From the NCBI RefSeq assembly GCF_001499855.1, contig NZ_LQIK01000033.1, positions 124,001-188,000 of the forward strand: 64,000 nucleotides of DNA, read 5' to 3'. The stretch is from Mycobacterium sp. GA-0227b. GTDB taxonomy: Bacteria; Actinomycetota; Actinomycetes; Mycobacteriales; Mycobacteriaceae. This document shows, piece by piece, positions 25,242 through 34,140 of the stretch. A model generated the notes under the pieces. That model saw only the letters and a list, made by a program, of their open reading frames with translations, made no database searches and was not told where the DNA came from. A program made the position numbers and the translations under genes. How positions within the stretch are numbered: the stretch's first letter is position 1; every line of letters starts with the position of its first letter.

Positions 25242-26845
25242 GTCACCAGATCGCGGAGATCGTTGCGCAGCACCTTGCCGGTGCTGCCCCGCGGCAACTC
25301 GTCGAGGACCGTGATCTGCCGCGGCACTTTGTAATTCGCCAGGTTCTCCCGCACGTGCTGCTTGAGGTCGTCCGGGTTGGCGCTCGCACCGCCGCCGAGC
25401 ACGACGAATGCCGCGAGGCGCTGGCCGTACTGCTCGTCGTCGACGCCCAGCACCACCGCCTCCTCGACGTCGGGATGCGCGGCCAGCGTCTTCTCGACCT
25501 CGATCGGATAGACGTTCTCTCCGCCGGAGACGATCATCTCGTCGTCTCGACCGACCACGAACAACCGGCCCGCGTCGTCGAGGTAGCCCACGTCGCCCGA
25601 CGCCATGAAGCCCTCGTGGAAGTCCTTGGTCTTGCCCGAGGTGTACCCGTCGAACAGCGTGCCGCTGCGCACGAAGATCTGCCCTGTCTGCCCGTTGGGA
25701 AGCTCGTGGAACTCCGCGTCGAGAATGCGAATCTCGGTGCCGTCGGCGGGTGTTCCGGCCGTGTCGGGCGCCGCCCGCAGGTCGCTCGGCGTCGCGGTGG
25801 CGATCATTCCGGCTTCGGTCGCGTTGTAATTGTTGTAGATCACGTCACCGAACCGGTCCATGAACTTGATCACCACGTCGGAGCGCATCCGCGACCCTGA
25901 TGCCGTGGCGAACCGAAGTGACTTGCCGCTGTAGCGGTTCAGCACTTCTTCGGGCAGGTCCATGATGCGGTCGAACATCACCGGCACCACGACGAGGCCG
26001 GTCGCCCGGTACCGGTCGACCAGGTCCAGGGTCGCCTCCGGATCGAACTTGCGGCGGGTGACGATGGTGCAGGCCAGCAGCGCGGCGAACAGCAGTTGAG
26101 AAAAGCCCCACGCGTGGAACATCGGTGCGACGATGACGGTCGCCTCCTCGGCGCGCCACGGTGTGCGGTCGAGCACCGCCTTGAGATCGCCTGCGCCGCC
26201 GCTGCCTTCGCCGCGCTTGGCGCCCTTCGGCGTTCCGGTGGTGCCCGACGTCAGCAGGATGATGTCGCTCTTGCGCTCGGCGGGAGCCGGTCGCTTGCCG
26301 AGATTGGCATCGATGAGCCCGTCGAGCGTCCGCCCGTCGGCGGGCCCGTCGGTCCAGGCGAGGATGCGGACGGCATCCGGCTTGTCGGCCATCGCCCGCT
26401 CGACTATCGCGGCGAACTCCTCGTCGTAGATGACGACGTCGGCGCCTTCGCGATCGACCACCTCCGCCAGCGCGGGACCCGCGAACGAGGTGTTGAGCAG
26501 CAGCACGTCGGCGCCCACCCGGTTCGACGCCACCAGTGACTCGATGAAGCCGCGGTGGTTGCGGCACATCACCGCAACGGTTTTCGGCGTACCGCCGGGC
26601 AGGTTCTGCAGCCCGGTGGCCACGGCGTCGCAGCGGTCGTCGATCTGCTTCCAGGTCAGCGTGCCGCGTTCGTCGACGAGGCCCGGGCGGTCCGGGCACC
26701 GTTGTGCGGCCGCCGCGAAGCCGACCGTCGCGGTCATTCCGACCCGGCGCATCGCCGCGCCCATCCGCAGGTACTTGTCGGGCCGCAGCGGCGCGATCAG
26801 GCCGGCCCGCCACAGCGTCTGCACGAGTCCGAGAACGTCGGCCAC
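25238..26845 (-). CDS. Acyl-CoA synthetase (FadD12-like)
   Basis: This is a 535-residue ANL-family adenylating enzyme that activates a fatty acid to acyl-CoA with ATP. The P-loop LLTSGTTGTPKGAKR, the YNATEAG segment, SGDVGYLDDAGRLFVVGRDD and the C-terminal lysine region GSTGKVLRNDL are all present. The N-terminus GLIAPLRPDKYLRMG and the neighbours (WS/DGAT, PlsC-like) match what I recall of FadD12 (Rv1427c). The symbol is left open because the match is from memory. Lipid storage or phospholipid remodelling is the likely setting. Confidence 0.9.
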   Translation of the reverse strand: MADVLGLVQTLWRAGLIAPLRPDKYLRMGAAMRRVGMTATVGFAAAAQRCPDRPGLVDERGTLTWKQIDDRCDAVATGLQNLPGGTPKTVAVMCRNHRGFIESLVASNRVGADVLLLNTSFAGPALAEVVDREGADVVIYDEEFAAIVERAMADKPDAVRILAWTDGPADGRTLDGLIDANLGKRPAPAERKSDIILLTSGTTGTPKGAKRGEGSGGAGDLKAVLDRTPWRAEEATVIVAPMFHAWGFSQLLFAALLACTIVTRRKFDPEATLDLVDRYRATGLVVVPVMFDRIMDLPEEVLNRYSGKSLRFATASGSRMRSDVVIKFMDRFGDVIYNNYNATEAGMIATATPSDLRAAPDTAGTPADGTEIRILDAEFHELPNGQTGQIFVRSGTLFDGYTSGKTKDFHEGFMASGDVGYLDDAGRLFVVGRDDEMIVSGGENVYPIEVEKTLAAHPDVEEAVVLGVDDEQYGQRLAAFVVLGGGASANPDDLKQHVRENLANYKVPRQITVLDELPRGSTGKVLRNDLRDLVT

Positions 26846-26847
26846 GG

Positions 26848-27654
26848 TCAGCCCAGCACCGGGAAGCGGCGTTCTGAGGCCAGCTCGTCGAGCGCAGCCT
26901 GCATCACCGAGCGCACGTGCGCGTCGACCTCCTTCACATCCGCGTTCTCGCCGAACTGCTCGACCACATCGATCGGCGGCAACACCCGCGTGACGATCTT
27001 GGCAGGCAGCGGGAGGTTCGGTGGGAAGATCGCCGACAATCCGAACGGGAATCCGACGGACAGCGGCAGGATCTCCATCCGCACCTTCTTCAAGCCGAGG
27101 CGCCGCGCGATCGAGTCGCCGCGCGCGAGGAACAGCTGTGTCTCCTGACCGCCGATGGACACCATCGGCACGATCGGCACACCGGTCTCGATCGCGGTCC
27201 TGACATAGCCTGTGCGACCGGCGAAGTCGATGACGTTCTCGGAGAACGTCGACCGGTAGGAGTCGTAGTCGCCGCCCGGGAACACCAGCACGACGGCGCC
27301 GTCCCGCAGCGCCTTGGCGGCGTTCTCGCGGCTCGCCTCGATGACCCCGGCGCGACGCAGCCAGTCACCGAGGTTGGCGATGAACACCCCGTAGTGGGCG
27401 AGCGTGTACACGGGACGATCGAAGCCGAACTTCTTGTAGAAAGCCGGGGCGAAGATCAGCACATCCGGAGTCAACATCCCACCGGAATGGTTCGACACCA
27501 CCAGCGCGCCGCCGGCCGCCGGCATCGCGTCCATGTCACGCACCTCGGCGCGGAAGTACCGCTTGATGAGTGGGCCGACCGTGTTGATCACGCCCCGCGT
27601 GAACGCGGGATCCCACTTGGCGACTTCCGGCTTTTCAGCCCCCGTGCTGCTCAT
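26848..27654 (-). CDS. PlsC-like lysophospholipid acyltransferase family protein
   Basis: This is a ~268-residue glycerolipid acyltransferase-like protein (Rv1428c-like). It contains ALVVSNHSGGMLTPD, a variant of the NHxxxxD box with longer spacing, as in this mycobacterial group, and the substrate-binding region VLVFPGGDYDSYRS. The ATG at 27654 gives MSSTGAEKPEVAKWDP. The longer frame adds an improbable N-terminus across the divergent promoter. No confident transmembrane helix is seen, so peripheral membrane attachment is likely. It precedes the FadD gene with two bases between them, pointing to a joint role in acyl transfer to glycerolipid. Confidence 0.85.
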   Translation of the reverse strand: MSSTGAEKPEVAKWDPAFTRGVINTVGPLIKRYFRAEVRDMDAMPAAGGALVVSNHSGGMLTPDVLIFAPAFYKKFGFDRPVYTLAHYGVFIANLGDWLRRAGVIEASRENAAKALRDGAVVLVFPGGDYDSYRSTFSENVIDFAGRTGYVRTAIETGVPIVPMVSIGGQETQLFLARGDSIARRLGLKKVRMEILPLSVGFPFGLSAIFPPNLPLPAKIVTRVLPPIDVVEQFGENADVKEVDAHVRSVMQAALDELASERRFPVLG

Positions 27655-27746
27655 GTGGTACCTGTCATACCCGCGCCCCCGCCTCTTGCACCCGATTATG
27701 CTACTTTCGGAAAAAGAGAATGTCATATTCGCAGGTGGGAGGCGCT

Positions 27747-28832
27747 GTGGCGGGGACAGTGGTGGTGACCGGCGGCTTCGGCCTGGTGGGTTCGGCGACC
27801 GTGCGCAGGCTGGCCGAACTCGGCCGCTCGGTGGTCGTGGCCGACCTGGACACTCCCGCCAACCGTAAAGCGCAGTCGACGCTACCCCGCGGCACCTCGG
27901 TTCGGTGGACCGACCTGACCGACGAGGATCAGGTGCAGCGCCTGATCGCCGACGTCGCCCCGGAGGTGATCATCCACCTCGCCGCCGTGATCCCGCCGCC
28001 CATCTACAAGAACCCGAAACTCGCGCGGCGCGTCAACGTCGACGCCACCGCGACGCTGGTGCGCATCGCCGAACAACAGCCGATGCCACCACGCTTCATC
28101 CAGGCCTCGAGCAACGCGGTTTTCGGTGCGCGCAACCCGCACACCGCGCAGGCACCGCTGCGGGCCGACGACCCGATGCGCCCGTGCGACCTGTACAGCG
28201 GAACCAAGGCGGAGGCCGAAGCGATCGTCCGGTCCTCGACGCTGCCGTGGGTGGTGTTGCGACTCGGTGGTGTGCTGAGCACCGATCCGAAAGCGATGGC
28301 GTTGAGTTCGGACGCCTTGTATTTCGAGAGCCTGCTGCCCACCGACGGTCGGTTGCACAGCGTCGACGTCCGCGATGTCGCGTGGGCGTTCGCCGCCGCC
28401 ACCACCGCCGACGTCCTCGGGGAGATCCTGCTGATCGCCGGTGACGACTCGCACCGGATCCGGCAGAGCGAAGTGGGCGTGGCGCTCGCGGCGGCGCGCG
28501 GCCTCACCGGTGTGCTGCCGCCCGGCAGGCCCGGCGACCCCAACCGCGACGACGCCTGGTTCGTCACCGACTGGATGGACACCACCCGCGCGCAGGAGGC
28601 CCTGCAGTTCCAGCACTATTCGTGGCCGGACATGCAGGCCGAGGCCGCGGCCAATGCGGGCTGGACCCGGCATCTGATGCGGCTGCTCACCCCGCTCGCA
28701 CCGCTGCTGCGCGAAATCCTCAAACGTCGCGGCGCGTACTGGAAGGCGCCCGGACAGTACGCCGACCCCTGGGGCGCGATCCGCAACCGGTTGGGGGAGC
28801 CCGCGTGGGATCAACCCCGCGAGCTGTCCTGA
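27747..28832 (+). CDS. NAD(P)-dependent epimerase/dehydratase family protein
   Basis: This is an extended SDR of ~361 residues. The cofactor motif is VTGGFGLVGSATVRRL and the active site YSGTKAEAEAIV (YxxxK). HLAAVIPPPIYKNP resembles the second-strand region of 3-beta-hydroxysteroid dehydrogenase/epimerase proteins. GTG 27747 has GGAGG four bases upstream. An ATG at 27720 is the alternative, but its upstream region is also the promoter shared with the PlsC-like gene. Substrate could be a sugar nucleotide, a steroid-like alcohol or an aldehyde, and the sequence does not decide this. Confidence 0.85.
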   Translation: MAGTVVVTGGFGLVGSATVRRLAELGRSVVVADLDTPANRKAQSTLPRGTSVRWTDLTDEDQVQRLIADVAPEVIIHLAAVIPPPIYKNPKLARRVNVDATATLVRIAEQQPMPPRFIQASSNAVFGARNPHTAQAPLRADDPMRPCDLYSGTKAEAEAIVRSSTLPWVVLRLGGVLSTDPKAMALSSDALYFESLLPTDGRLHSVDVRDVAWAFAAATTADVLGEILLIAGDDSHRIRQSEVGVALAAARGLTGVLPPGRPGDPNRDDAWFVTDWMDTTRAQEALQFQHYSWPDMQAEAAANAGWTRHLMRLLTPLAPLLREILKRRGAYWKAPGQYADPWGAIRNRLGEPAWDQPRELS

Positions 28833-28850
28833 GCGCATAGGGTTCGCCGG

Positions 28851-29693
28851 GTGGACACTTTTAGCGGGCGCGCGGCGGTAATCACCGGCGGCGCGAGCGG
28901 CATCGGGTTCGCCACCGCAACCGAATTCGCCCGGCGCGGCGCCCGGATCATGCTCAGCGACATCGACTCGGCGGCGCTCGACCGTGCCGTCGCGGACCTG
29001 CGTGCCGACGGCGTCGACGCGCGCGGCGTGGTGTGCGATGTGCGAAAGCTCGACGACGTCAACCGGTTGGCCGATGAGGCCTTCGGCGTGTTCGGCGACG
29101 TGCACCTGGTGTTCAACAACGCCGGCATCGCCTACGCCGGACCGATCGCCGACACCAGCCACGACGACTGGCGGTTCGTCATCGACGTCGACCTGTGGGG
29201 CCCGATCCACGGCGTGGAGGCCTTCCTGCCGCGGCTGATCGCGCAGGAGGCCGACAGCCATATCGCGTTCACGTCGTCGTTCGCGGGCCTCATTCCGAAC
29301 GTCGGCCTGGGACCGTACTGCGTGGCGAAATACGGTGTCGTGGCGCTCGCCGAGACGTTGTCCCGCGAGATGCGCGGCAACGGCATCGGCGTGACGGTGC
29401 TGTGCCCGATGATCGTCGACACCAACCTGCTCGCCAACACCGAACGCGTCCGCAGCCAGGACTACGGCCCGCCCACCCCGTCGGATGCCGAGACCGTGCA
29501 GCAGTTGGCGTCCGACCCCAGCGACGACTCGGTGCTCGACGTCGACGAGGTGGCGCGGCTGACCGTCGACGCGATCCAGGCCAACCGGCTGTATGTGCTG
29601 CCGCACAGCGCGGCCCGCGGCTCGATCCGGCGCCGGTTCGAGCGCATCGATCGCACCTTCGACGACCAGGCCGCCGACGGCTGGCCACACTGA
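28851..29693 (+). CDS. Short-chain dehydrogenase/reductase
   Basis: This is a 280-residue classical SDR. The motifs are ITGGASGIGFATATEFARRG, VFNNAGIAYAG, FTSSFAGL and YCVAKYGVVALAE. An aspartate after the second strand (MLSDIDS) predicts NAD preference. The C-terminal ~40 residues (RLYVLPHSAARGSIRRRFER) are longer and more basic than in ketoacyl reductases. It follows the epimerase gene by 18 bases in the same direction, so the two probably form an operon. It oxidises or reduces an unknown alcohol/ketone. Confidence 0.88.
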   Translation: MDTFSGRAAVITGGASGIGFATATEFARRGARIMLSDIDSAALDRAVADLRADGVDARGVVCDVRKLDDVNRLADEAFGVFGDVHLVFNNAGIAYAGPIADTSHDDWRFVIDVDLWGPIHGVEAFLPRLIAQEADSHIAFTSSFAGLIPNVGLGPYCVAKYGVVALAETLSREMRGNGIGVTVLCPMIVDTNLLANTERVRSQDYGPPTPSDAETVQQLASDPSDDSVLDVDEVARLTVDAIQANRLYVLPHSAARGSIRRRFERIDRTFDDQAADGWPH

Positions 29694-29701
29694 GCCGCCG
29701 A

Positions 29702-30511
29702 TCACTCTGCAGGACCGAGTGTCGGCCTGCCGGTCCGTGGGTGGTGGTACCAGCCGCCCGCCGCGTGCGTGCCCCCGTCGACGTGGATCGTCTGTCCGGT
29801 GATATAGCTGGCCATGTCCGAAGCGAGAAAGACCGCCGTGGAGGCGATCTCGTCGACATGTCCCGGCCGGCCCATCGGAATGCCCGGCGCGACATCGGGC
29901 CGAAGCGTGCCGCCCGACATCTGCATCAGTCCCTCGGTCAGCGTGAGGTCGGGAGCGATCGCGTTGACGCGGATGCGGTGCGGCGAGAGTTCGAACGCCG
30001 CGGTCTGGGTGTAGTTGATCACGCCCGCCTTGGCGGCGGCGTAGGCGGCGTAACCCGGTGCGGCCCTGACACCTTCGATCGACGTCACGTTGATCACGCT
30101 GCCGGGCTGCCCACGGTCGACCAGGCGCCGCGCCACCCGCTGGGTGCACAGCAGCACATGGCGCAGGTTGGCTTTGTACAGCGCATCCCAGCCGTTCTCC
30201 GTAGTGTCGAGCAGCGGGGAGAAGAACACGCCGCCGGCGTTGTTGACCAGGATGGACACCTCGCCGAGTTCGTTGACGGTGCGCTCGAGCGCAGCGTCGA
30301 CCTGGCCGCTGTCCCGGACGTCGGTGACGATGCCCAGTGCGCCAATACTTTCGGCCGTCGCCGCGCAGGTCTCGGCGTCGCGTTCCCAAATCGCGACCGA
30401 CGCGCCGAATGCGGCCAGCCCTGCGGCGACTCCTCTGCCGATGCCCGCGCCGCCGCCCGTGACCACCGCGACGCGTCCGGTCAGCAGGATGTCTGTGGGG
30501 TTGATGGCCAT
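29702..30511 (-). CDS. Short-chain dehydrogenase/reductase
   Basis: This is a 269-residue classical SDR with VTGGGAGIGRGVAAGL, LVNNAGGVFFSP, NVTSIEG and YAAAKAGVINYTQ. It ends with TIHVDGGTHAAGG followed by a short tail rich in His, Arg and Thr. It converges with the SDR at 28851, with eight bases between stops. A hairpin separates it from the CoA-transferase gene behind it. It may take part in the minus-strand catabolic array or stand alone. Confidence 0.88.
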   Translation of the reverse strand: MAINPTDILLTGRVAVVTGGGAGIGRGVAAGLAAFGASVAIWERDAETCAATAESIGALGIVTDVRDSGQVDAALERTVNELGEVSILVNNAGGVFFSPLLDTTENGWDALYKANLRHVLLCTQRVARRLVDRGQPGSVINVTSIEGVRAAPGYAAYAAAKAGVINYTQTAAFELSPHRIRVNAIAPDLTLTEGLMQMSGGTLRPDVAPGIPMGRPGHVDEIASTAVFLASDMASYITGQTIHVDGGTHAAGGWYHHPRTGRPTLGPAE

Positions 30512-30544
30512 CGGTCGAGGTTAGCGACTCGCTACGCGCCTAGC

Positions 30545-30600
30545 GCCGAGATTGCAGTGAGGGTCGTTCGCTGACGGACAGCCGTGGCTGCAATCTCGGC
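30545..30600 (-). terminator. Long hairpin after double CoA-transferase
   Basis: GCCGAGATTGCAG (30545-30557) and CTGCAATCTCGGC (30588-30600) are perfect 13-base arms around a 30-base loop. It lies between the CoA-transferase stop (30634) and the SDR start (30511), both minus strand, and so should end transcription of the upstream operon. Its sequence is unrelated to the hairpins at 3574 and 17445. Confidence 0.6.
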
Positions 30601-30633
30601 CGTAGCACGACGTCACGGTCATCCATGCGGCCG

Positions 30634-33099
30634 TCATCCGGTCTTGGTGGTGCGGATCGTGAGTCCCTTCGGCGCGTTGCCGATGACCCCCTGTCGCTCG
30701 AGGTCGATGATCTCATCGTCGGAGAGCCCCAGCCCGGCCAGTACTTCGTGGTTGTGCTGTCCGAGCAGCGGTGCCGGGCTGCGATGGAAGCCCTGCCGCG
30801 CCGAGGAGATGCGCATGGGCAGCGTGCTGTGCCGGGCCATGGGGTTGACGGGATGGTCGACGTGCTCGTAGAAGCCGCGGTGCACCACTTGCGGTAGTTC
30901 GCCGACCCGGTGCGGTTGCATCACCTTGGCCACCGGTACTCCGGCCTCCCACAGTGTTTCGACGATCTGGTCACCGGTCCGTGTGCCGCACCACCGGCTC
31001 AGATGGTCGTCGATCGCGTCGTGGTGCCGGCGACGGCCATCGAGGGTGGTGAGTTCTTCGGTCGCCCAGGCCGGGTCGCCGAGGGCGGCGACCAGGGCGG
31101 CCCACTGTTCGTCGGTGGCCACCGCGATCGCCACCCAGTCGTCGGGTCGGCCGAACTCGTCGAGTTCACCGGTGCGGTACAGGTTCTGCGGCGCCGCGGT
31201 GGGTCCCCGATTCCCCTGCCGCTGCAGCAGATTGCCGTATGCCGAGTACTCGACTACCTGCTCGGCCGCGACGTTGAGTGCGGCGTCGACCATGGCCGCT
31301 TCGATCCGCACACCCTCGCCCGTTCGCCGCCGGTGCGCCAGTGCGAGCAGCAACGCGTTGAGACCGTGCACACCGGCGTTCGGGTCGCCGACGGAATACG
31401 GTTCGACGGGATTCTGGTCGGGATGCCCGGTCAGCCAGGTCATCCCGGAGCAGTCCTCGATCACGTAGGCGAACGCGGGCTTGTCGCGCCACGGACCGTC
31501 GAGCCCGAAGCCCGGCATGCGCATCATGATCGCGTCGGGGCGCAACCGGTGCACGGCATCGAAGTCGAGGCCGATCTGGTCGAGCACCCGAGGTGTGTAG
31601 TTCTCGACGATGACATCACAGGTCTTGACCAATTCGCGCAGCAGTTCCACGCCGCGGTCCGAGCGGATGTCGAGCGTGACGCTCTTCTTGTTGGTGTTCA
31701 ACCCCGAGAAGATCGGTGAGCGCTCCCACCACTGCTCCTCGCTGGTCGGCACGCCGGCGATCAGCCGGGTGCCGTCGGGCCGCGCGGTGGACTCGACGTG
31801 GATCACTTCTGCCCCCAGCAGCGCCAGCGCGTGTGTGCACGACGGCCCGGCCCAGAAGCTCGTCAAGTCGAGCACCCGCAGGCCCTCGATCGGCGAACGG
31901 ATCTCACTCTCCGTTGCACGAGCGCTCACTCTTGTACGGTTTGAGGGCTCGAAACTGTACATGGATGAGCGCTCGGCGGTTAATGGGTCACCCTGGCGTA
32001 CCGTTCGCAAACGGTATTGCTCGGTGTGCTCGCCGAGCCGGGGCGCGGGCCGCGGCTTGCGCAGCAGCGACGGGCTGGTGCGGTACGGCGCGCCCGGCTG
32101 CGTGAAGCCGTCGCGCGGATTGGTGACGAATGTGCCGCGCTCCTCGAAGTGGTCGAACGAGGTGACGTTGGCGCCGTTTCCGACCGGTGCGTTCGGGATC
32201 CGGAACGCACTGGACAACTCGAGGATGTCCTCGACGCGGTTGTCGCGCACCCACGCGTAAATCTGCTCGGCGTGGATGTTGGCCTGTTCGGTGATGGACA
32301 GGTCGGCCTGTTCGTCGATCCATTCGTCATGGCCGACCATGGCGCACAGGTCGAACCACTGTTGCGCGGTGCCGCAGCCCAACGCCACCAGGCCGTCGGC
32401 CGCCGACGCCACACCGGGGATCGTCAGGCGGCGACGGTCGCGGAACGGTCGCCCGAGCGCGTCGTGAAAGGACACCGAATAGTAGGTCAGGCTGAGGATT
32501 TCGGTTTCCAGCATCGAGACGTCGACCAACCCCGCGGCGGTCGCCATCGTGCCCGCAGCCGCGAAGGCGCCGGTGAGCCACTCCCCGATCTGTCCCGCCA
32601 CGAACAGCGGCGCGCGGTCCTGCGCCCCGCGGCCCAGCCCGATCACCCCACCCGACCACGCCTGCACCGTGAACTCGGTGGCGGGCTTGTCGGCCCACGG
32701 CCCCTCGAGGCCGAAGGGGCTGATCGCAGTGACGGTCAGATCGCTGTACGCATCTGCGATGGCGGCCGGTGCGAATTCGTCGAGCGCCGCGACCGTCGAT
32801 CCACGTGACCACACCACCGCGTCCGCAGACCGCAGCAGCCCACGGAGGAGCTCCACGTCGTCGGCGCTCTGAGGGTCGACGACGACGCTGTACTTGGAGC
32901 AAGACAGGAAGCTGAACAGCGCGCCGTCACTGCCGGGTTCGATCCGCGCACCCGAAGCCGACCAGGTCCGCAGCGGATCACCTTCCGGAGACTCCACTTT
33001 GACGACCGTGGCACCACCGTCTGCGAGCAGTTTGGTGCAGTAGGCACCGGCGATCCCGCTCGAGAGATCGATGACGGTGTAGTCGTCCAACGCCGCCAC
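30634..33099 (-). CDS. Tandem-domain CaiB/BaiF CoA-transferase
   Basis: This is an 821-residue single chain with two class III CoA-transferase domains. Domain 1 is about residues 1-370 (YTVIDLSSGIAGAYCTKLLA) and domain 2 about 400-821 (LRVLDLTSFWAGPSCTHALA). Domain 2 keeps the catalytic aspartate in SVGDPNAGVHG (about residue 572). In domain 1 the aligned position is glutamate 173 (GEWLTGAFAA). The active enzyme is normally a dimer of interlocked chains, so fusion may give a built-in heterodimer, as in the M. tuberculosis two-domain protein Rv1866. GTG 33099 overlaps the hydratase stop by one base, with AAGGG seven bases upstream. Confidence 0.88.
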   Translation of the reverse strand: MAALDDYTVIDLSSGIAGAYCTKLLADGGATVVKVESPEGDPLRTWSASGARIEPGSDGALFSFLSCSKYSVVVDPQSADDVELLRGLLRSADAVVWSRGSTVAALDEFAPAAIADAYSDLTVTAISPFGLEGPWADKPATEFTVQAWSGGVIGLGRGAQDRAPLFVAGQIGEWLTGAFAAAGTMATAAGLVDVSMLETEILSLTYYSVSFHDALGRPFRDRRRLTIPGVASAADGLVALGCGTAQQWFDLCAMVGHDEWIDEQADLSITEQANIHAEQIYAWVRDNRVEDILELSSAFRIPNAPVGNGANVTSFDHFEERGTFVTNPRDGFTQPGAPYRTSPSLLRKPRPAPRLGEHTEQYRLRTVRQGDPLTAERSSMYSFEPSNRTRVSARATESEIRSPIEGLRVLDLTSFWAGPSCTHALALLGAEVIHVESTARPDGTRLIAGVPTSEEQWWERSPIFSGLNTNKKSVTLDIRSDRGVELLRELVKTCDVIVENYTPRVLDQIGLDFDAVHRLRPDAIMMRMPGFGLDGPWRDKPAFAYVIEDCSGMTWLTGHPDQNPVEPYSVGDPNAGVHGLNALLLALAHRRRTGEGVRIEAAMVDAALNVAAEQVVEYSAYGNLLQRQGNRGPTAAPQNLYRTGELDEFGRPDDWVAIAVATDEQWAALVAALGDPAWATEELTTLDGRRRHHDAIDDHLSRWCGTRTGDQIVETLWEAGVPVAKVMQPHRVGELPQVVHRGFYEHVDHPVNPMARHSTLPMRISSARQGFHRSPAPLLGQHNHEVLAGLGLSDDEIIDLERQGVIGNAPKGLTIRTTKTG

Positions 33100-34040
33100 T
33101 ACTGGCCCTTCTCTCGATTCCGCTTGCTCAACCGGAACTCCGGAGGGAACTTGTCGTCGTTGTCGTTGACGGCGTCGGCGAGGCCCGCGTCGATCGCATC
33201 CCCCAGCATGAAGTCCTCGCCGTCGGGTCGCGCGAAGCCGCCCATCGACTCGAACATCGCCGACAACAGGCTGCCCAGATATTCGCCTTGGAACTGCTTG
33301 ACCACCTCGAAGAACATCTTCTGCTGAAACACGCTGTCCACCGGGCGGTTTCGGGCGCAGGCGTGCGCGTACTTGGCCACCTCGGCCTCGAGCTGATCTC
33401 GCGGCACCACCTTGTTGAGGAAGTTGCAACCGAACATCTCGTCGGCGGTGAACGGCCGACCGGTGAACACCATCTCCTGAAACGGCCGCAGCCCCATCGT
33501 CATCACCCACGTCCACATCCGCGGGCCCCACCCGAAGTACCGGAACGACGGATGACCGAACAGCGCGTCGTCGCTGGAGATCACCAGGTCCGCGTCGGCG
33601 CACTGGTAGAAGTGCCAGCCGTAGCAGTAGCCCTTCGCCTCGACGATGCTGATCTTCTTGAGCTCCTGCAGCGCCCGGTTTCCGGCGGCGACGTTGGCGT
33701 ACCACTGCCCCATCGTCGCGCCGTGCCGGAACGACCCCTTCGGCGGATACGTGACGTCCGGATCGTCGACACGCAACTCGGCCAACCGGGCCTCGTCGTC
33801 ACCGGCCATGAAGTCCGGCAGATCGGCACCGCTGCCGAAGTCCTCTCCAACACCGCGAATCACAACCACTTTGACGTCGTCGTCGACGGTGGCGCCGCGC
33901 AGCAGGTCGGCGTATCGCAGCCGGGCCGCCGACGTGGGTGCGTTCAAGTACTCGGACCGGTTGAACGTGATCGTCGCGATCTTGGTCGACGGGTCCTTCG
34001 CGTAGAGAACGATGTCCTCAGGAGCGGGCGGGCCTGTCAC
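33099..34040 (-). CDS. Enoyl-CoA hydratase/isomerase family protein
   Basis: This is a 313-residue crotonase-fold protein, longer than usual. Motifs are ATITFNRSEYLNAP, EDFGSGADLPDF, GYCYGWHFYQCADADL and NKVVPRDQLEAEV. The classical glutamate pair is not conserved (GYCYGWHFY). The start is GTG 34040 behind AAAGG. It is coupled to the double CoA-transferase gene downstream. A similar protein is encoded at 17524-18306, suggesting two related steps or two related substrates. The length and unusual loop imply a substrate larger than simple fatty enoyl-CoA, an inference only. Confidence 0.85.
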   Translation of the reverse strand: MTGPPAPEDIVLYAKDPSTKIATITFNRSEYLNAPTSAARLRYADLLRGATVDDDVKVVVIRGVGEDFGSGADLPDFMAGDDEARLAELRVDDPDVTYPPKGSFRHGATMGQWYANVAAGNRALQELKKISIVEAKGYCYGWHFYQCADADLVISSDDALFGHPSFRYFGWGPRMWTWVMTMGLRPFQEMVFTGRPFTADEMFGCNFLNKVVPRDQLEAEVAKYAHACARNRPVDSVFQQKMFFEVVKQFQGEYLGSLLSAMFESMGGFARPDGEDFMLGDAIDAGLADAVNDNDDKFPPEFRLSKRNREKGQ

Positions 34041-34053
34041 GGTGGTCCTTTCA

Positions 34054-34117
34054 CCGCGAGCGACCACAAAATGTCGCCGATTGACGGCGTGTCGTGTGCA
34101 GACACGGACGCTCGCGG
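34054..34117. repeat. Dispersed intergenic hairpin repeat, copy 2
   Basis: CCGCGAGCG (34054-34062) pairs with CGCTCGCGG (34109-34117). Read on the minus strand it aligns with copy 1 at 17445-17513: GCGAGCG-CCGTGTCTG, then CGACAC-CCG, then ACATTTTG-GGTCGCTCGC. It fills the gap between the M24 gene (stop at 34141) and the hydratase gene and may terminate the long upstream operon. Confidence 0.7.
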
Positions 34118-34140
34118 GGAGAAGGAGAAGCAGTCATCGG

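Noticed and set aside
27655..27746. GAGAATGTCATATTC as another copy of the shared palindrome
   Set aside because: The right arm does not match TTCTCA and symmetry is poor, so it was left out of the regulon list.
27882..30389. 835-residue minus-strand open frame
   Set aside because: It runs opposite the epimerase and SDR genes and partly out of frame through the SDR at 29702. It has no motif, whereas the overlapped genes have clear ones.
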